NCBI GenBank assembly: GCA_026671195.1
Contig: JAPOHD010000012.1
Coordinates: 186,001-250,000, forward strand
DNA from: Draconibacterium aestuarii
GTDB taxonomy: Bacteria; Bacteroidota; Bacteroidia; Bacteroidales; Prolixibacteraceae
DNA: 64,000 nucleotides
Direction of reading: 5' to 3'
Shown: one piece after another, positions 49,225-58,038 of the stretch
Position numbering within the stretch: position 1 is the first letter of the stretch
Layout of the letters: the number at the start of each line of letters is the position of its first letter
Program-made: the position numbers and the translations under genes
Notes under the pieces: generated by a model
Databases searched by the model: none
What the model was told of the DNA's origin: nothing
What the model saw: only the letters and a program-made list of their open reading frames with translations

Positions 49225-50238
49225 TTACAGTCGCTGGTCTTTATAATAATCCTTCACCATCTCATCAAGTACCCAACTTGTTCGGGCAGCCGATTCACCG
49301 GTACTTATACATTTCCCATTTCCTCTTAATTCATCAACAACTTGTTGCACCAGATTTTGTGAAATGTGTTCCGGATTCTGAAATTTCAATTCCGTTATTC
49401 CATCATCTGTTTTAAGCTTTACATTTCCCGGTATGAAACAGGGCAAGCAAATTTCGCCTTTTTCTCCGATAATTTGTATATAATCTTCTTCCGAATTTTT
49501 ATCCACCACAAAACACCAGCTGCCTGTTCCAATCACTCCTGATTTGTGTTCCCATGTTCCGGAAACGGTATCTTCAGCAGGGTAAAGTGCTGCTACATTA
49601 GAAGCATTTCCTTTTACTTTTACAACTTCTTCAAAAATAAAGTCGAGGTAATCCAGCTGATGCGAAGCCAAATCAAAAAAATGACCAGCACCCGAAATTT
49701 CAGGGAAAACATGCCAGTGCATTTCTTCAGGAGTTTGGTTTCTTTCGTTTGCCTGTTTGTACAATTTAATATTCACCATTAATGGTTTGCCAATAACACC
49801 CGCTTCCAGCAACTCTTTAACTTTTAAAAATGCAGGTAAAGTTCGCCGGTAATAAGCTACCCATAAAGGCATGCCTGTTTCTTTCGAAACTTTTAGCATT
49901 TCTACACATTCTGCATACGACCTTGCCATTGGTTTTTCCACATAAACCGGTTTACCTGCTTGCATGGTTTCAATGGCATAACTGGCGTGCGAATCGGGTG
50001 GAGTGGCAATGTAAACTGCATCTACATCCGGATCGTTTATTAACTCGGAAGCATTTGAATACCATTTAAAGATATTGTGACGTTTGGCGTAATCGGCTGC
50101 TTTTTGAGCGTTTCGACGCATAACAGCCACTAATTTAGAGTTGTTGCTTTTGTAAAAGGCTGGTCCGCTTTTTACCTCAGTAACATCGCCGACTCCTATT
50201 ATTCCCCAATTAATAGTATTCTTTTTATCAATTTTCAA
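49225..50238 (-). CDS. Gfo/Idh/MocA family oxidoreductase
   Basis: An NAD(P)-dependent sugar oxidoreductase of 337 residues. WGIIGVGDVTEVKSGPAFY is the Rossmann dinucleotide-binding start, VYIATPPDSHA and YVEKPMARSYAE (the family EKP catalytic motif) follow, and a C-terminal substrate domain ends TSWVLDEMVKDYYK. It is cytoplasmic. It lies 32 bp from pdxB and may belong with the sugar-acid genes upstream, but a shared transcript is not certain. Confidence 0.88.
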   Translation of the reverse strand: MKIDKKNTINWGIIGVGDVTEVKSGPAFYKSNNSKLVAVMRRNAQKAADYAKRHNIFKWYSNASELINDPDVDAVYIATPPDSHASYAIETMQAGKPVYVEKPMARSYAECVEMLKVSKETGMPLWVAYYRRTLPAFLKVKELLEAGVIGKPLMVNIKLYKQANERNQTPEEMHWHVFPEISGAGHFFDLASHQLDYLDFIFEEVVKVKGNASNVAALYPAEDTVSGTWEHKSGVIGTGSWCFVVDKNSEEDYIQIIGEKGEICLPCFIPGNVKLKTDDGITELKFQNPEHISQNLVQQVVDELRGNGKCISTGESAARTSWVLDEMVKDYYKDQRL

Positions 50239-50336
50239 TTTTTACTAATTTAAGCTTGTATTATTTACAAAAAGCGTAAGTAGTTCTTTACATACTAAAA
50301 CAGAATCGTCCTAATTACCTGTAACCGGCATTTTCC

Positions 50337-51623
50337 CTAATATTCGAACCTATCCTTAAAAGCCCAAAGTCCGATTGCCGGATTGGAAATATAGAAAATT
50401 TCTTCACCGTCATTCAATGTATTATAACCGTCTTTTAGTTTTTCTGGATTGTATTTTGCGGTCATTTCATCAAAATCGGCATACTTAAATCCTACACTTT
50501 CAATTTCCTGCTGAGTGAGGTTTTCTTCTCCTTTACCCGGACAATACGTGATACTGAAACGACCTTCAGAAGAACCATGAATTAGATGGGCTGCAGCTCC
50601 CAGATTGTTTTGTAACTCTTCATTTTTGCTCACCATTTTTAAAGTATGTGGTGTTCCGAAATAGCCGTATTTTCGAATTAATTTATCGATTTGTTTGTCT
50701 TCGCCAAATTCTTTTAAAGCGGGTGCCAGTACAATGAGTTCACCATCATCGGCCAGGGCCATACGTGTGCGGTAAATACTTTTGTTGCCCAACCAGGTAC
50801 TTTTAAATTCGGTTGGATCGAGCCAAACTACTGCCTTTTTAATGGGCTTATCAACCATTTCAAAATTTACTAGCAACGATAGTTTAGCCGCTTTGTCGAA
50901 AACTTCAAAATCATCTCCAATAAAAAGTCCGTAGGTTTGTAATTTGCCTTGCTTGTTCAGTCCAACAACAGTTTGCACATAAACGATTGGTAAGTGGTTT
51001 GAAAAGTTTTCTGATGCATAATTAAATACTTTTCGTACAGGGGTATCGGCACGTCCCATCATTTTTTCCATACCATAGGCCGCACCAATATAATGACTTT
51101 TGTTAATGCCTTCGGTTCCACCTGTACCAACAAAAATATTTTTATTGTAATTGGCCATTCCCACTACTTCGTGCGGTACAACCTGACCAATGGAAAGAAT
51201 AAGGTCGAAATTTCCTTCAATCAGGAGTTTATTAACCTGGGCGGGCCATGTATAATCGCAGGCACCTTCCGATACTTCTTTGACAAACTCAGCAGGAACA
51301 GTTCCTAAAGTGATTACATCATTCCTCCAATCGTGTTCGCGAATCAAATCGGTTGGCATTTTGCCAAACATGTGACTAATTTGCTCCATAGTCATGGGAG
51401 TGTGTGTGCCAAGTGCAGGAAGTACGTCGGTGAGTTTCTCCCGGTAATATTCCCACGCAAATTCTGTAAGTTCTCCGGCACGAGAGGGGAGGCGTGTGTA
51501 ATCAGGCGGAATAGCCAGAACTTTTTGTATATCGCTCATTTTTTCCAGTGCTTCAAAAAGTCCTTTTTTCAGGTCTTCTCCTGACAGGGAAGTATCAATT
51601 GATCCTTTTTCAAAATATATCAT
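50337..51623 (-). CDS. LarA-family (nickel-pincer) racemase/epimerase homologue
   Basis: The 428 residues match lactate racemase LarA. His151 (VVPHEVVG), Lys161 (NYNKNIF) and His177 (NKSHYIG) have the same 10 and 16 residue spacing as LarA His174, Lys184 and His200, of which Lys184 bears the nickel-pincer nucleotide and His200 ligates nickel. PPDYTRLPSRAGELTE and ALGTHTPMTMEQI are family motifs. LarA homologues include epimerases for other hydroxy acids; with a KDG-kinase-like gene and a mannonate-reductase-like SDR alongside, an aldonate or hexonate substrate is likely (inferred). No larB/C/E cofactor genes are in the window. Confidence 0.85.
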   Translation of the reverse strand: MIYFEKGSIDTSLSGEDLKKGLFEALEKMSDIQKVLAIPPDYTRLPSRAGELTEFAWEYYREKLTDVLPALGTHTPMTMEQISHMFGKMPTDLIREHDWRNDVITLGTVPAEFVKEVSEGACDYTWPAQVNKLLIEGNFDLILSIGQVVPHEVVGMANYNKNIFVGTGGTEGINKSHYIGAAYGMEKMMGRADTPVRKVFNYASENFSNHLPIVYVQTVVGLNKQGKLQTYGLFIGDDFEVFDKAAKLSLLVNFEMVDKPIKKAVVWLDPTEFKSTWLGNKSIYRTRMALADDGELIVLAPALKEFGEDKQIDKLIRKYGYFGTPHTLKMVSKNEELQNNLGAAAHLIHGSSEGRFSITYCPGKGEENLTQQEIESVGFKYADFDEMTAKYNPEKLKDGYNTLNDGEEIFYISNPAIGLWAFKDRFEY

Positions 51624-51704
51624 ATCAAAATCTTTTAGACGAATGTGACTTGCTGTGTCTAAGCGGTATTAAACCGCAATAGACACACAGTCTTCAATAG
51701 ATTA

Positions 51705-52784
51705 TTATCTCTTCACACGTGCATTTCCACCCCAAATACTCCAAACCTGTTCTTCGTCTGCAGGCTGAGCATAGTCGGTTAAGAAAGTTGTTGCCATTGC
51801 TCCGGTTGCCCATCCAAATTGAGGCCATTTTTCGGCATCCCAGTTTTTCAGAATTCCGTAAAGCATTCCGCCCACAAAACCATCGCCGCCACCAATACGA
51901 TCAAGAACGGTGATTCTTCGTGGTTCAACCACATGCCAGTTTTCACCTTCCAACATAATGGCGCCCCATAGATGTTCGTTTACGCTGATTACTTCGCGCA
52001 GTGTAGTGGCAAATACCGAAGCATTTGGAAATGCTTCTTTTACACGGTTTATTAATCCTTTAAAACCTTCAATTTTTGCTTTTAGACCTTCGCCACCAGC
52101 TTCGGGGCCTTCAATTCCAAAACAAAGCTGGAAATCTTCTTCGTTACCAATCAAAATATCGGATACAGAAGCAATCTCTGTGAAATCTTTTCTTAATTGT
52201 TCTTCACGACCTTTCCAAAACGAAGCTCTGTGATTTAAATCAAACGAAATTTTTGTACCATACTTTTTTGCAGCCCTGGCAATTCCAAGGCAGAACTGTG
52301 TGGTTTCTGGTGAAAGTGCGGCAATTAAACCGGAAAGATGTACGATTTGAACACCTTCTTCACTAAAAATCCGTTCCAGATCAAAATCTTTTGCATTTAA
52401 AGTTCGCCCTACTTCGCCTGCACGGTCGTTAAAAACACGCGGACCTCGCGAACCATAACCACTGTCGGCAATGTTAATCTGATGACGATACCCCCAAGGA
52501 TCGCCTTGCTCCACTTCAGGACCTTCATAGTCCATGTGGCGTGCTTTTAAATTACTTTTTATGAATTGTGCAATTGGGCTGCTTTTTACAAAAGTGGTTA
52601 ATACTTTTACCGGTAAACCCAGGTACGACGAAATGCTGGCCACATTGGTTTCAGCACTGGTGGCATATAAAGTAAATTTGTCGCTTGAGTGCACCGGTTG
52701 GCCGTTTTCGGGAGTAATCCTGGTGCCCATACTGGTTGGAACCAGCATGGCGTATTTGCAATTTTGCTTGAGTTCGATATGCAT
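51705..52784 (-). CDS. PfkB family sugar kinase, probably 2-keto-3-deoxygluconate kinase
   Basis: It phosphorylates a sugar or sugar acid, most likely KDG. From the ATG at 52784 (359 residues; an in-frame start at 52829 is less likely as its lead is charged) it shows the ribokinase fold with VLTTFVKSSPIAQF, SFDLNHRASFW, SDILIGNEEDF and the catalytic VLDRIGGGDGFVGGM with the PfkB base Asp. SFDLNHR-x-x-x-W and GNEEDF are typical of KDG kinases. Confidence 0.88.
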   Translation of the reverse strand: MHIELKQNCKYAMLVPTSMGTRITPENGQPVHSSDKFTLYATSAETNVASISSYLGLPVKVLTTFVKSSPIAQFIKSNLKARHMDYEGPEVEQGDPWGYRHQINIADSGYGSRGPRVFNDRAGEVGRTLNAKDFDLERIFSEEGVQIVHLSGLIAALSPETTQFCLGIARAAKKYGTKISFDLNHRASFWKGREEQLRKDFTEIASVSDILIGNEEDFQLCFGIEGPEAGGEGLKAKIEGFKGLINRVKEAFPNASVFATTLREVISVNEHLWGAIMLEGENWHVVEPRRITVLDRIGGGDGFVGGMLYGILKNWDAEKWPQFGWATGAMATTFLTDYAQPADEEQVWSIWGGNARVKR

Positions 52785-53198
52785 ATTTTTTAAGTTTTTA
52801 TCAGCTTGCTTATTCGAGTAGCAAGGCAAGTGTTATTGTTTTTTTATTTTCTATTTTTAATTGTACAATCTTGTATTATACAATTTAGAGAAATTCCGCT
52901 ACTATTTCTGTTACAACTCAATTTGTTTTGTTGATACTACGTAAATAGGTAAAATTTAGTTTTTATTAATAATGACCAGCTCTACTTGTACTATTGTTGT
53001 TAGAACTAATTTTAAATGTCGTAGTAAAGAGTAAACTGTTTTGAACCATTTTTGTATTCCTATCTGGTTGAAAAGAAGTTTCGTTTACGCTAACGGTAAT
53101 TCGATTTTAAAAAGCCGAAATTTTGAATTTTCCGGCTTTGTGTTAATGTAATAACTAACAACGAATTATACTATTGTTTTGGTTTTGATCTAATTGCC
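52785..53198. other. Intergenic region between sugar kinase and SDR genes
   Basis: AT-rich, no gene. It contains a terminator-like hairpin at 53111-53139 and presumably the promoter of the kinase-larA transcript. Confidence 0.4.
53111..53139 (-). terminator. Terminator after the SDR gene
   Basis: AAAGCCG pairs with CGGCTTT with further pairing inside; on the minus strand a T5 run follows. It lies 60 bp beyond the SDR stop. Confidence 0.65.
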
Positions 53199-54050
53199 TT
53201 AAACACCACCAAAAGCGCTGTAACCACCGTCAACAGGAATTACAATTCCTGTAATAAAATTGGAAACATCAGAAATAAGGAACAGGGTAGCTCCTTGTAA
53301 ATCTTCAGGTTCTCCAAATTTTCCCATAGGTGTGTTGTCTACAATTTTCTGTCCGCGAGGGCTGTAATTGCCGGTTTTTTCATCCATAACCAAAAAACGG
53401 TTTTGATGAGTGATAAAGAATCCTGGAGCAATGGCATTTACACGAATCCCAACTTTCGCTAAATGAACCGACAGCCATTCGGTGAAATTATTTATAGAAG
53501 CTTTGGCAGCTGAATAAGCCGGAATTTTTGTTAATGGCTTGTACGAGTTCATCGACGATACATTTAACACAACTCCCTTTTTGTTTTTAAGCATGTCGGT
53601 GGTGAAAACCATTGTTGGTAACAAAGTACCTTTAAAGTTCAAGGCAAAAACTTTATCAAAACCTTCCATTTCTAATCCATAGAAAGTATCTTCCAGTTTA
53701 TCCATGTTTTCTTCAGTCATAACTTCCACTTTGGTAGTAGCTTGTGGACTGTTTCCTCCCGCACCGTTTATAAGAATATCGATTTCGCCAAGCTTCTCGT
53801 TAATTTCAACTTTGGCCTTTTCTAGTGAAGCTTTATCGAGTACATTGGCTTCAATACCAATAACTTCAGCACCCGATTCTGCTGCGATTTCTGCAGCTAC
53901 TTTATCTGCCACTTCTTTATTGATATCGGCAATGGCTATTTTAGTTCCAACTGAAGCGATGGCTTTAACCATGGCGGTTCCTAAAACACCCGCTCCGCCG
54001 GTAATTACACAGACTTTATTTTTTAAGTCGCTGAATGATAATGGTTCCAT
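53199..54050 (-). CDS. SDR-family oxidoreductase, D-mannonate oxidoreductase-like
   Basis: A 283-residue NAD(P)-dependent reductase. The cofactor motif is VCVITGGAGVLGTAM, followed by DINKEVADKV, LINGAGGNSPQA, NVSSMNSYKPL, catalytic PAYSAAKAS (Tyr-x3-Lys) and the end SNFITGIVIPVDGGYSAFGGV. A long insert after GGNSPQA and the ending resemble the SDR-type fructuronate/mannonate oxidoreductases of hexuronate catabolism. Neighbours (KDG-kinase-like, LarA homologue, LacI) agree. Confidence 0.85.
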   Translation of the reverse strand: MEPLSFSDLKNKVCVITGGAGVLGTAMVKAIASVGTKIAIADINKEVADKVAAEIAAESGAEVIGIEANVLDKASLEKAKVEINEKLGEIDILINGAGGNSPQATTKVEVMTEENMDKLEDTFYGLEMEGFDKVFALNFKGTLLPTMVFTTDMLKNKKGVVLNVSSMNSYKPLTKIPAYSAAKASINNFTEWLSVHLAKVGIRVNAIAPGFFITHQNRFLVMDEKTGNYSPRGQKIVDNTPMGKFGEPEDLQGATLFLISDVSNFITGIVIPVDGGYSAFGGV

Positions 54051-54055
54051 TTGAT

Positions 54056-55135
54056 TTATTTAAATTCTTTATAATATTCTACATTTTCTTTTGTAACAAT
54101 GTCGATCGAAGTATAACTCTTTTTTGCAACCTGACGTTTCTGAACCACACTTCTAAATAATTTATTAACCGATTTATATCCTTGTTCCTCTGGTCGTTGG
54201 CAGATTAGAAATTGCACCAGATTATTTCTCAGACATTCACGATTTTCCTTTAGTAAGTCATGTCCAATAACTTTAATATGGGGCATCTTTAATCGTTCGA
54301 GTAATTTACAGATATGAAATACTTTTGAGTTGGTCACAAAAATTCCGGTGATGTTGTTTTCCTTAATTTTAGTCTCAATTTTATTCATCCAATTGGGATC
54401 TTCGGTATCGGGAACATCGGTTGTAAACAGCTGGTGAACATTGTTTTCTTTTTTCTTATACCAGTCGTAAAAACCTCGCTCCCGCTGAACAAGGTGGTTC
54501 TGATTGTCCATTTCTTTGGCAAAGTGTACTACCAGTATATTTCCTTTCTGAACAAGTAAATCAAGCAGTTTACCAGATACCAAACCACTTTGATACGAAT
54601 CCTGACCGATATAACTCACCTGCCCGGCATGTTTTATTTCAGAATCAATAAAAACAAAGGGGATTTCCAATTTTTTAAGCGCTTCAATAAATGCCAGTGA
54701 TTCTTTTCTAAAGAAAGGAGCCAAAACCACACCATCCGGATGCAACTCCAAAATTCGTTCAGCTTCGCGAACAAAACTTTTAGAATCGGTTTGGTTAAAT
54801 GTAAAAGATTTTATTTGAACGCCGTATTGTCCTAATTCTGAGATTCGTTTTTCTACTCCTTTAAGAGGTTTGTTCCAATAGCCATCTTTTGAAGGTGGTT
54901 TTGGAAAAAGAGTGGCAAAAATGGCCGATTTTTTTGATGCCAACGTACTGGCCAGAATATTGGGTTGGTAATTCAGTTCTTCAATAATCGATAGAATTTT
55001 TTTCCGTGTAGATTCTGCTACCTCACCCCGATTGTGTAAAACCCTGTCAACTGTGCCGATGGAAACTTTCGCTTTTTCAGCGATATCCTTTATCCGTATT
55101 TGCTTATTTAGTTCGATAATGTTCTGTATTTTAAT
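54056..55135 (-). CDS. LacI family regulator, start codon apparently non-canonical
   Basis: A repressor of about 359 residues with an N-terminal LacI helix-turn-helix (IRIKDIAEKAKVSIGTVDRV, then the hinge region EELNYQPNILASTLASKK) and a periplasmic-binding-like effector domain. The DNA-binding domain is intact in frame back to a stop at 55145-55147, yet between that stop and codon 54943 there is no ATG, GTG or TTG. The TTG at 54943 would delete the HTH. I place the start at the ATT at 55135 as the best guess; other ATT/ATC/ATA codons follow at 55120-55129. It sits directly before the SDR gene and presumably controls it. Confidence 0.75.
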   Translation of the reverse strand: MKIQNIIELNKQIRIKDIAEKAKVSIGTVDRVLHNRGEVAESTRKKILSIIEELNYQPNILASTLASKKSAIFATLFPKPPSKDGYWNKPLKGVEKRISELGQYGVQIKSFTFNQTDSKSFVREAERILELHPDGVVLAPFFRKESLAFIEALKKLEIPFVFIDSEIKHAGQVSYIGQDSYQSGLVSGKLLDLLVQKGNILVVHFAKEMDNQNHLVQRERGFYDWYKKKENNVHQLFTTDVPDTEDPNWMNKIETKIKENNITGIFVTNSKVFHICKLLERLKMPHIKVIGHDLLKENRECLRNNLVQFLICQRPEEQGYKSVNKLFRSVVQKRQVAKKSYTSIDIVTKENVEYYKEFK

Positions 55136-55252
55136 TGTTTGTAATTAATCTGAGAGATTAATAGTACGTAAAACTACAGATTTTTTTTTATTATCGTGTT
55201 CGTACACGGAAAATTTTTACACAATATGTTTTGCAACAGAAATTGTGCAGAT

Positions 55253-56080
55253 TTACTGAAATGCAGCTTTGGAAGAATCGGGTGGAGTTTCTAAAATTTC
55301 AGGATGTTTAATCAGGTATTTTATTGTTCTGAACATTCTTCCTCCATGTGAACCATCAACAACACGATGATCGAGTGTAGCTGCCAGCAGCATCAATCTT
55401 CTGGGAACAATCTCATCGTTAACAACAGCTGGCTTTTTTACAACATTACCAAGTACCATTACAAACGAAACATTTGATGATGGCAACAACGAGCCATAAC
55501 CGGTATCAAGGCCCACTGTTCCAATATTCGACATTACGTATGAACCAAAACTATTTGAATCGAGACCAACTCCTGGTAACGAAATACCCCAGTGAATAGT
55601 TATGGTACGATATAATTTGAAAAGCCATGTTCTGAACGGCCAGGGAAAAGAAGCTAGCATACTTTTAGATTGCATAGTATCATTTTCGGTGCCTTTTCTG
55701 GAATCACGGATTCTTCCTGCAATCTTATCTGTAATTTCTTTTATGGTGAGTTGATCGGCGTTCTCAACTTTAACCGATCCCATTTCTCCACCAGGTAATA
55801 AAACACTAACGGTGGCATCAACCTGATTGCGTTGTTTTATTTTACCTCTTTTTACATAGGTATTCAGTTCTGGTACATCCTGGCGTATTGCCCGCCCGAC
55901 AATCAGCGTTAAAATGTATGTCAGCGTAGTTTTAATACCTTCCTTCCTTTTCTCAGAAATATATTTCTCCAGATCAGTTACATCTAATTCTACAGTACCG
56001 TAGATTTTAGAGTCGGTTGGTTTTTTGTAAATGGTTGACGCCACTTTGCGCCAGTTTGAATTATAGTCGATAGAACTCAT
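55253..56080 (-). CDS. 2-oxoacid dehydrogenase E2-like acyltransferase, catalytic domain only
   Basis: The protein contains only the E2 catalytic core: the start at 56080 is followed by SIDYNSNWRKVASTIYKKP, and the active-site HRVVDGSHGG matches the HxxxDG motif of dihydrolipoamide acyltransferases. There is no lipoyl domain and no E1/E3-binding domain, and the length (275 residues) fits the core. It may use free acyl-CoA like chloramphenicol acetyltransferase, which shares the fold. An in-frame start at 56149 would add 23 residues. No E1 or E3 gene is nearby. Confidence 0.8.
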   Translation of the reverse strand: MSSIDYNSNWRKVASTIYKKPTDSKIYGTVELDVTDLEKYISEKRKEGIKTTLTYILTLIVGRAIRQDVPELNTYVKRGKIKQRNQVDATVSVLLPGGEMGSVKVENADQLTIKEITDKIAGRIRDSRKGTENDTMQSKSMLASFPWPFRTWLFKLYRTITIHWGISLPGVGLDSNSFGSYVMSNIGTVGLDTGYGSLLPSSNVSFVMVLGNVVKKPAVVNDEIVPRRLMLLAATLDHRVVDGSHGGRMFRTIKYLIKHPEILETPPDSSKAAFQ

Positions 56081-56270
56081 ATAACGATTTTGTTTATTAT
56101 TAATCGTTCCTGAATAACGTTTTAATAAAATGTGGCTTTCGGGGGACAAAAGTAATTTATTATATTGATTTTAAGGAAAAAGTAAAATTTTGTTGTTTGA
56201 ACTGATTATAAATTGTTGTGCTGTGTTGTTTTAAATGGCAATAAAACATAGATTTAAGAGGTATGATAGG

Positions 56271-56309
56271 GTAGTACAGATTGATGGCTGTAGTACAGTT
56301 TAATTACAG
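56271..56309. promoter_or_regulatory. Candidate operator before the GntR gene
   Basis: GTAGTACAG repeats at 56271 and 56290 (19 bp apart), the second inside the perfect palindrome CTGTAGTACAG (56288-56298); a further half-site TTACAG is at 56304-56309. The cluster ends 12 bp before the GntR start, consistent with autoregulation. Confidence 0.4.
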
Positions 56310-56321
56310 AACTAAAAACCG

Positions 56322-57311
56322 ATGAACCGGAAAAAAGAATCACTTTCTAAATCTGAACAGATAATTGCGTCGATAACCGAATCTGTTCGTTTGGGCAAAA
56401 TTGTTCCCGGACAGACCATACCCAGTATCAATATTACTGCTCAAAAGTATGGTGTGGCTCGTAAAACAGTTGTTCGCGCCTACGAGAAGTTAAAAGGTCA
56501 GGGAGTAATTGAATCAAAACCAAAAACCGGATTTTTTGTGATCAACAAAAAGCCAAATTCAAAACTAAAGGTGTTGCTTGTTATCCATAGTTTCGATGGG
56601 CACTGGGAAATTCTTTACAACAATTTTTATGCAAAAGTGAGTGGTTACTGCGATATAGAAATATTTTTTCATCATTATAATATCAAGGTTCTTGAACTGA
56701 TTATTAATCGTAGCGTTGCCGACTACGATCTGGTAATTATTTCATCTTTTAATCATCCACGAATAAGAAGTGTTGTTGCCCGAATTCCTGCTTATAAAGT
56801 ATTGCTGGTTTCACGAAAAGACCGGCTGGACGACAGTTATAATTACATTATACAGGATTTTTATGAAGGAACTTATAAGGCACTTTGTGAGGCTAAAAAC
56901 CAAGTTCGAAAATACCAAAAGATCAACTTGAGTTTTCCTGAAAATGCAGGTCATTCTGAGACCTTAAAACAGGGCTTTCTGAAATTTTGCGATGAATTTT
57001 TGATAGAGAACACGGTGGTGCATTCGTTCAAAGATGTTGAAATAAAAAAGGGAGAGGCTTACTTTCTGATTAACGACAACGATCTTATCAGGGTATTAAA
57101 TGTGTGCAAAGTCCGAAACTGGATTCCTGGAAAAGAAGTTGGCGTTTTGTCGTATAACGAAACGCCTTTAAAACAAGTGATTCGCGATGGAATCTCCGTC
57201 GTGTCGTGTAATTTTGAGATGATGGCAAATGAAATGGCCTCTTTTATAAAAGAGCAAAAAACAATACATAAAATTATACCCATACAATTTATCGAACGAA
57301 ACTCATTGTAA
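56322..57311 (+). CDS. GntR family transcriptional regulator with sugar-binding-like domain
   Basis: A 329-residue regulator. Residues about 8-75 are a winged helix of the GntR type (SEQIIASITESVRLGKIVPG, YGVARKTVVRAYEKLKGQGV, ESKPKTGFFV); the remainder resembles a LacI-type effector domain (KVLLVIHSFDGHWEILYN, AYFLINDNDLIRVLNVCK). It starts the five-gene operon that runs to 61943, one base before the DUF1080 gene, and probably controls it. Confidence 0.88.
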   Translation: MNRKKESLSKSEQIIASITESVRLGKIVPGQTIPSINITAQKYGVARKTVVRAYEKLKGQGVIESKPKTGFFVINKKPNSKLKVLLVIHSFDGHWEILYNNFYAKVSGYCDIEIFFHHYNIKVLELIINRSVADYDLVIISSFNHPRIRSVVARIPAYKVLLVSRKDRLDDSYNYIIQDFYEGTYKALCEAKNQVRKYQKINLSFPENAGHSETLKQGFLKFCDEFLIENTVVHSFKDVEIKKGEAYFLINDNDLIRVLNVCKVRNWIPGKEVGVLSYNETPLKQVIRDGISVVSCNFEMMANEMASFIKEQKTIHKIIPIQFIERNSL

Positions 57312-57312
57312 T

Positions 57313-58038
57313 ATGAAGAAACTGATCTTATCGTTATTAATGGTGTGTACAATAGTTCCGGTTTTTTCGCAGAACAAATTAAGCGAGGAACAAAAAAAGG
57401 AAGGCTGGAAATTACTTTTTGATGGTACAAACCTGAATAGTTTTCGTGGCTTACATAAAAACGAAAATGTTTTTAAAGGTTGGACCGTTGAGAATGGTTG
57501 CATGAAAACCCTGCAACCAGGTAATGATGAAGCCGGTGGTGCTTTAATTACAAAGAAAAAGTATGCCGACTTTGAATTTCAGTGGGACTGGAAAATGGAA
57601 AGCAAAGGTGGCAACAGCGGTGTAAAATATTACGTTCTTGAAGAACTGTCGGATAGTAAAAAGTCGGGAATTGGCCTTGAGTACCAGATGCTCGATGATA
57701 ATAATCATGAGTGGATGTTAAACGGAAAAATGCAATCCGGGGATTTTCATACGCTTGGTGCGTTGTACGAGATTTACCCGGCAAAAAACAGAAAAATTAA
57801 TCCTTTGGACGAATGGAATACCAGCCGGATTGTGAGTAAAAACAACCATGTTGAACACTGGTTGAACGGGGTTGAAATTCTGGAATATGAAAGAGGTTCT
57901 GCTGATTTTAAAGAAAAAGTTGCGAATAGCAAATTTTCAATGTATCCTGGTTTTGGTGAAGCAAAAAAAGGACACATTCTTATACAGGATCATGGAAGTG
58001 TAATGTATTTTAAAAACCTTTTTATCAGGGAACTGTGA
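57313..58038 (+). CDS. DUF1080 (3-keto-disaccharide hydrolase-like) protein
   Basis: A secreted 241-residue protein: signal peptide ending VPVFSQ, then a single concanavalin-like domain with GWKLLFDGTNLNSFRG, DFEFQWDWKMESKGGNSG, GLEYQMLDDNNHE and WNTSRIVSKNNHVEHWLNG, the DUF1080 hallmarks. Some members hydrolyse 3-keto-glycosides, which fits the neighbouring Gfo/Idh/MocA oxidoreductase that could make 3-keto sugars. It directly follows the GntR gene. Confidence 0.88.
   Translation: MKKLILSLLMVCTIVPVFSQNKLSEEQKKEGWKLLFDGTNLNSFRGLHKNENVFKGWTVENGCMKTLQPGNDEAGGALITKKKYADFEFQWDWKMESKGGNSGVKYYVLEELSDSKKSGIGLEYQMLDDNNHEWMLNGKMQSGDFHTLGALYEIYPAKNRKINPLDEWNTSRIVSKNNHVEHWLNGVEILEYERGSADFKEKVANSKFSMYPGFGEAKKGHILIQDHGSVMYFKNLFIREL

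Noticed and set aside
54056-54943. LacI gene starting at TTG 54943
   Set aside because: That start removes a complete helix-turn-helix that is in frame upstream, so the short gene call is almost certainly wrong.
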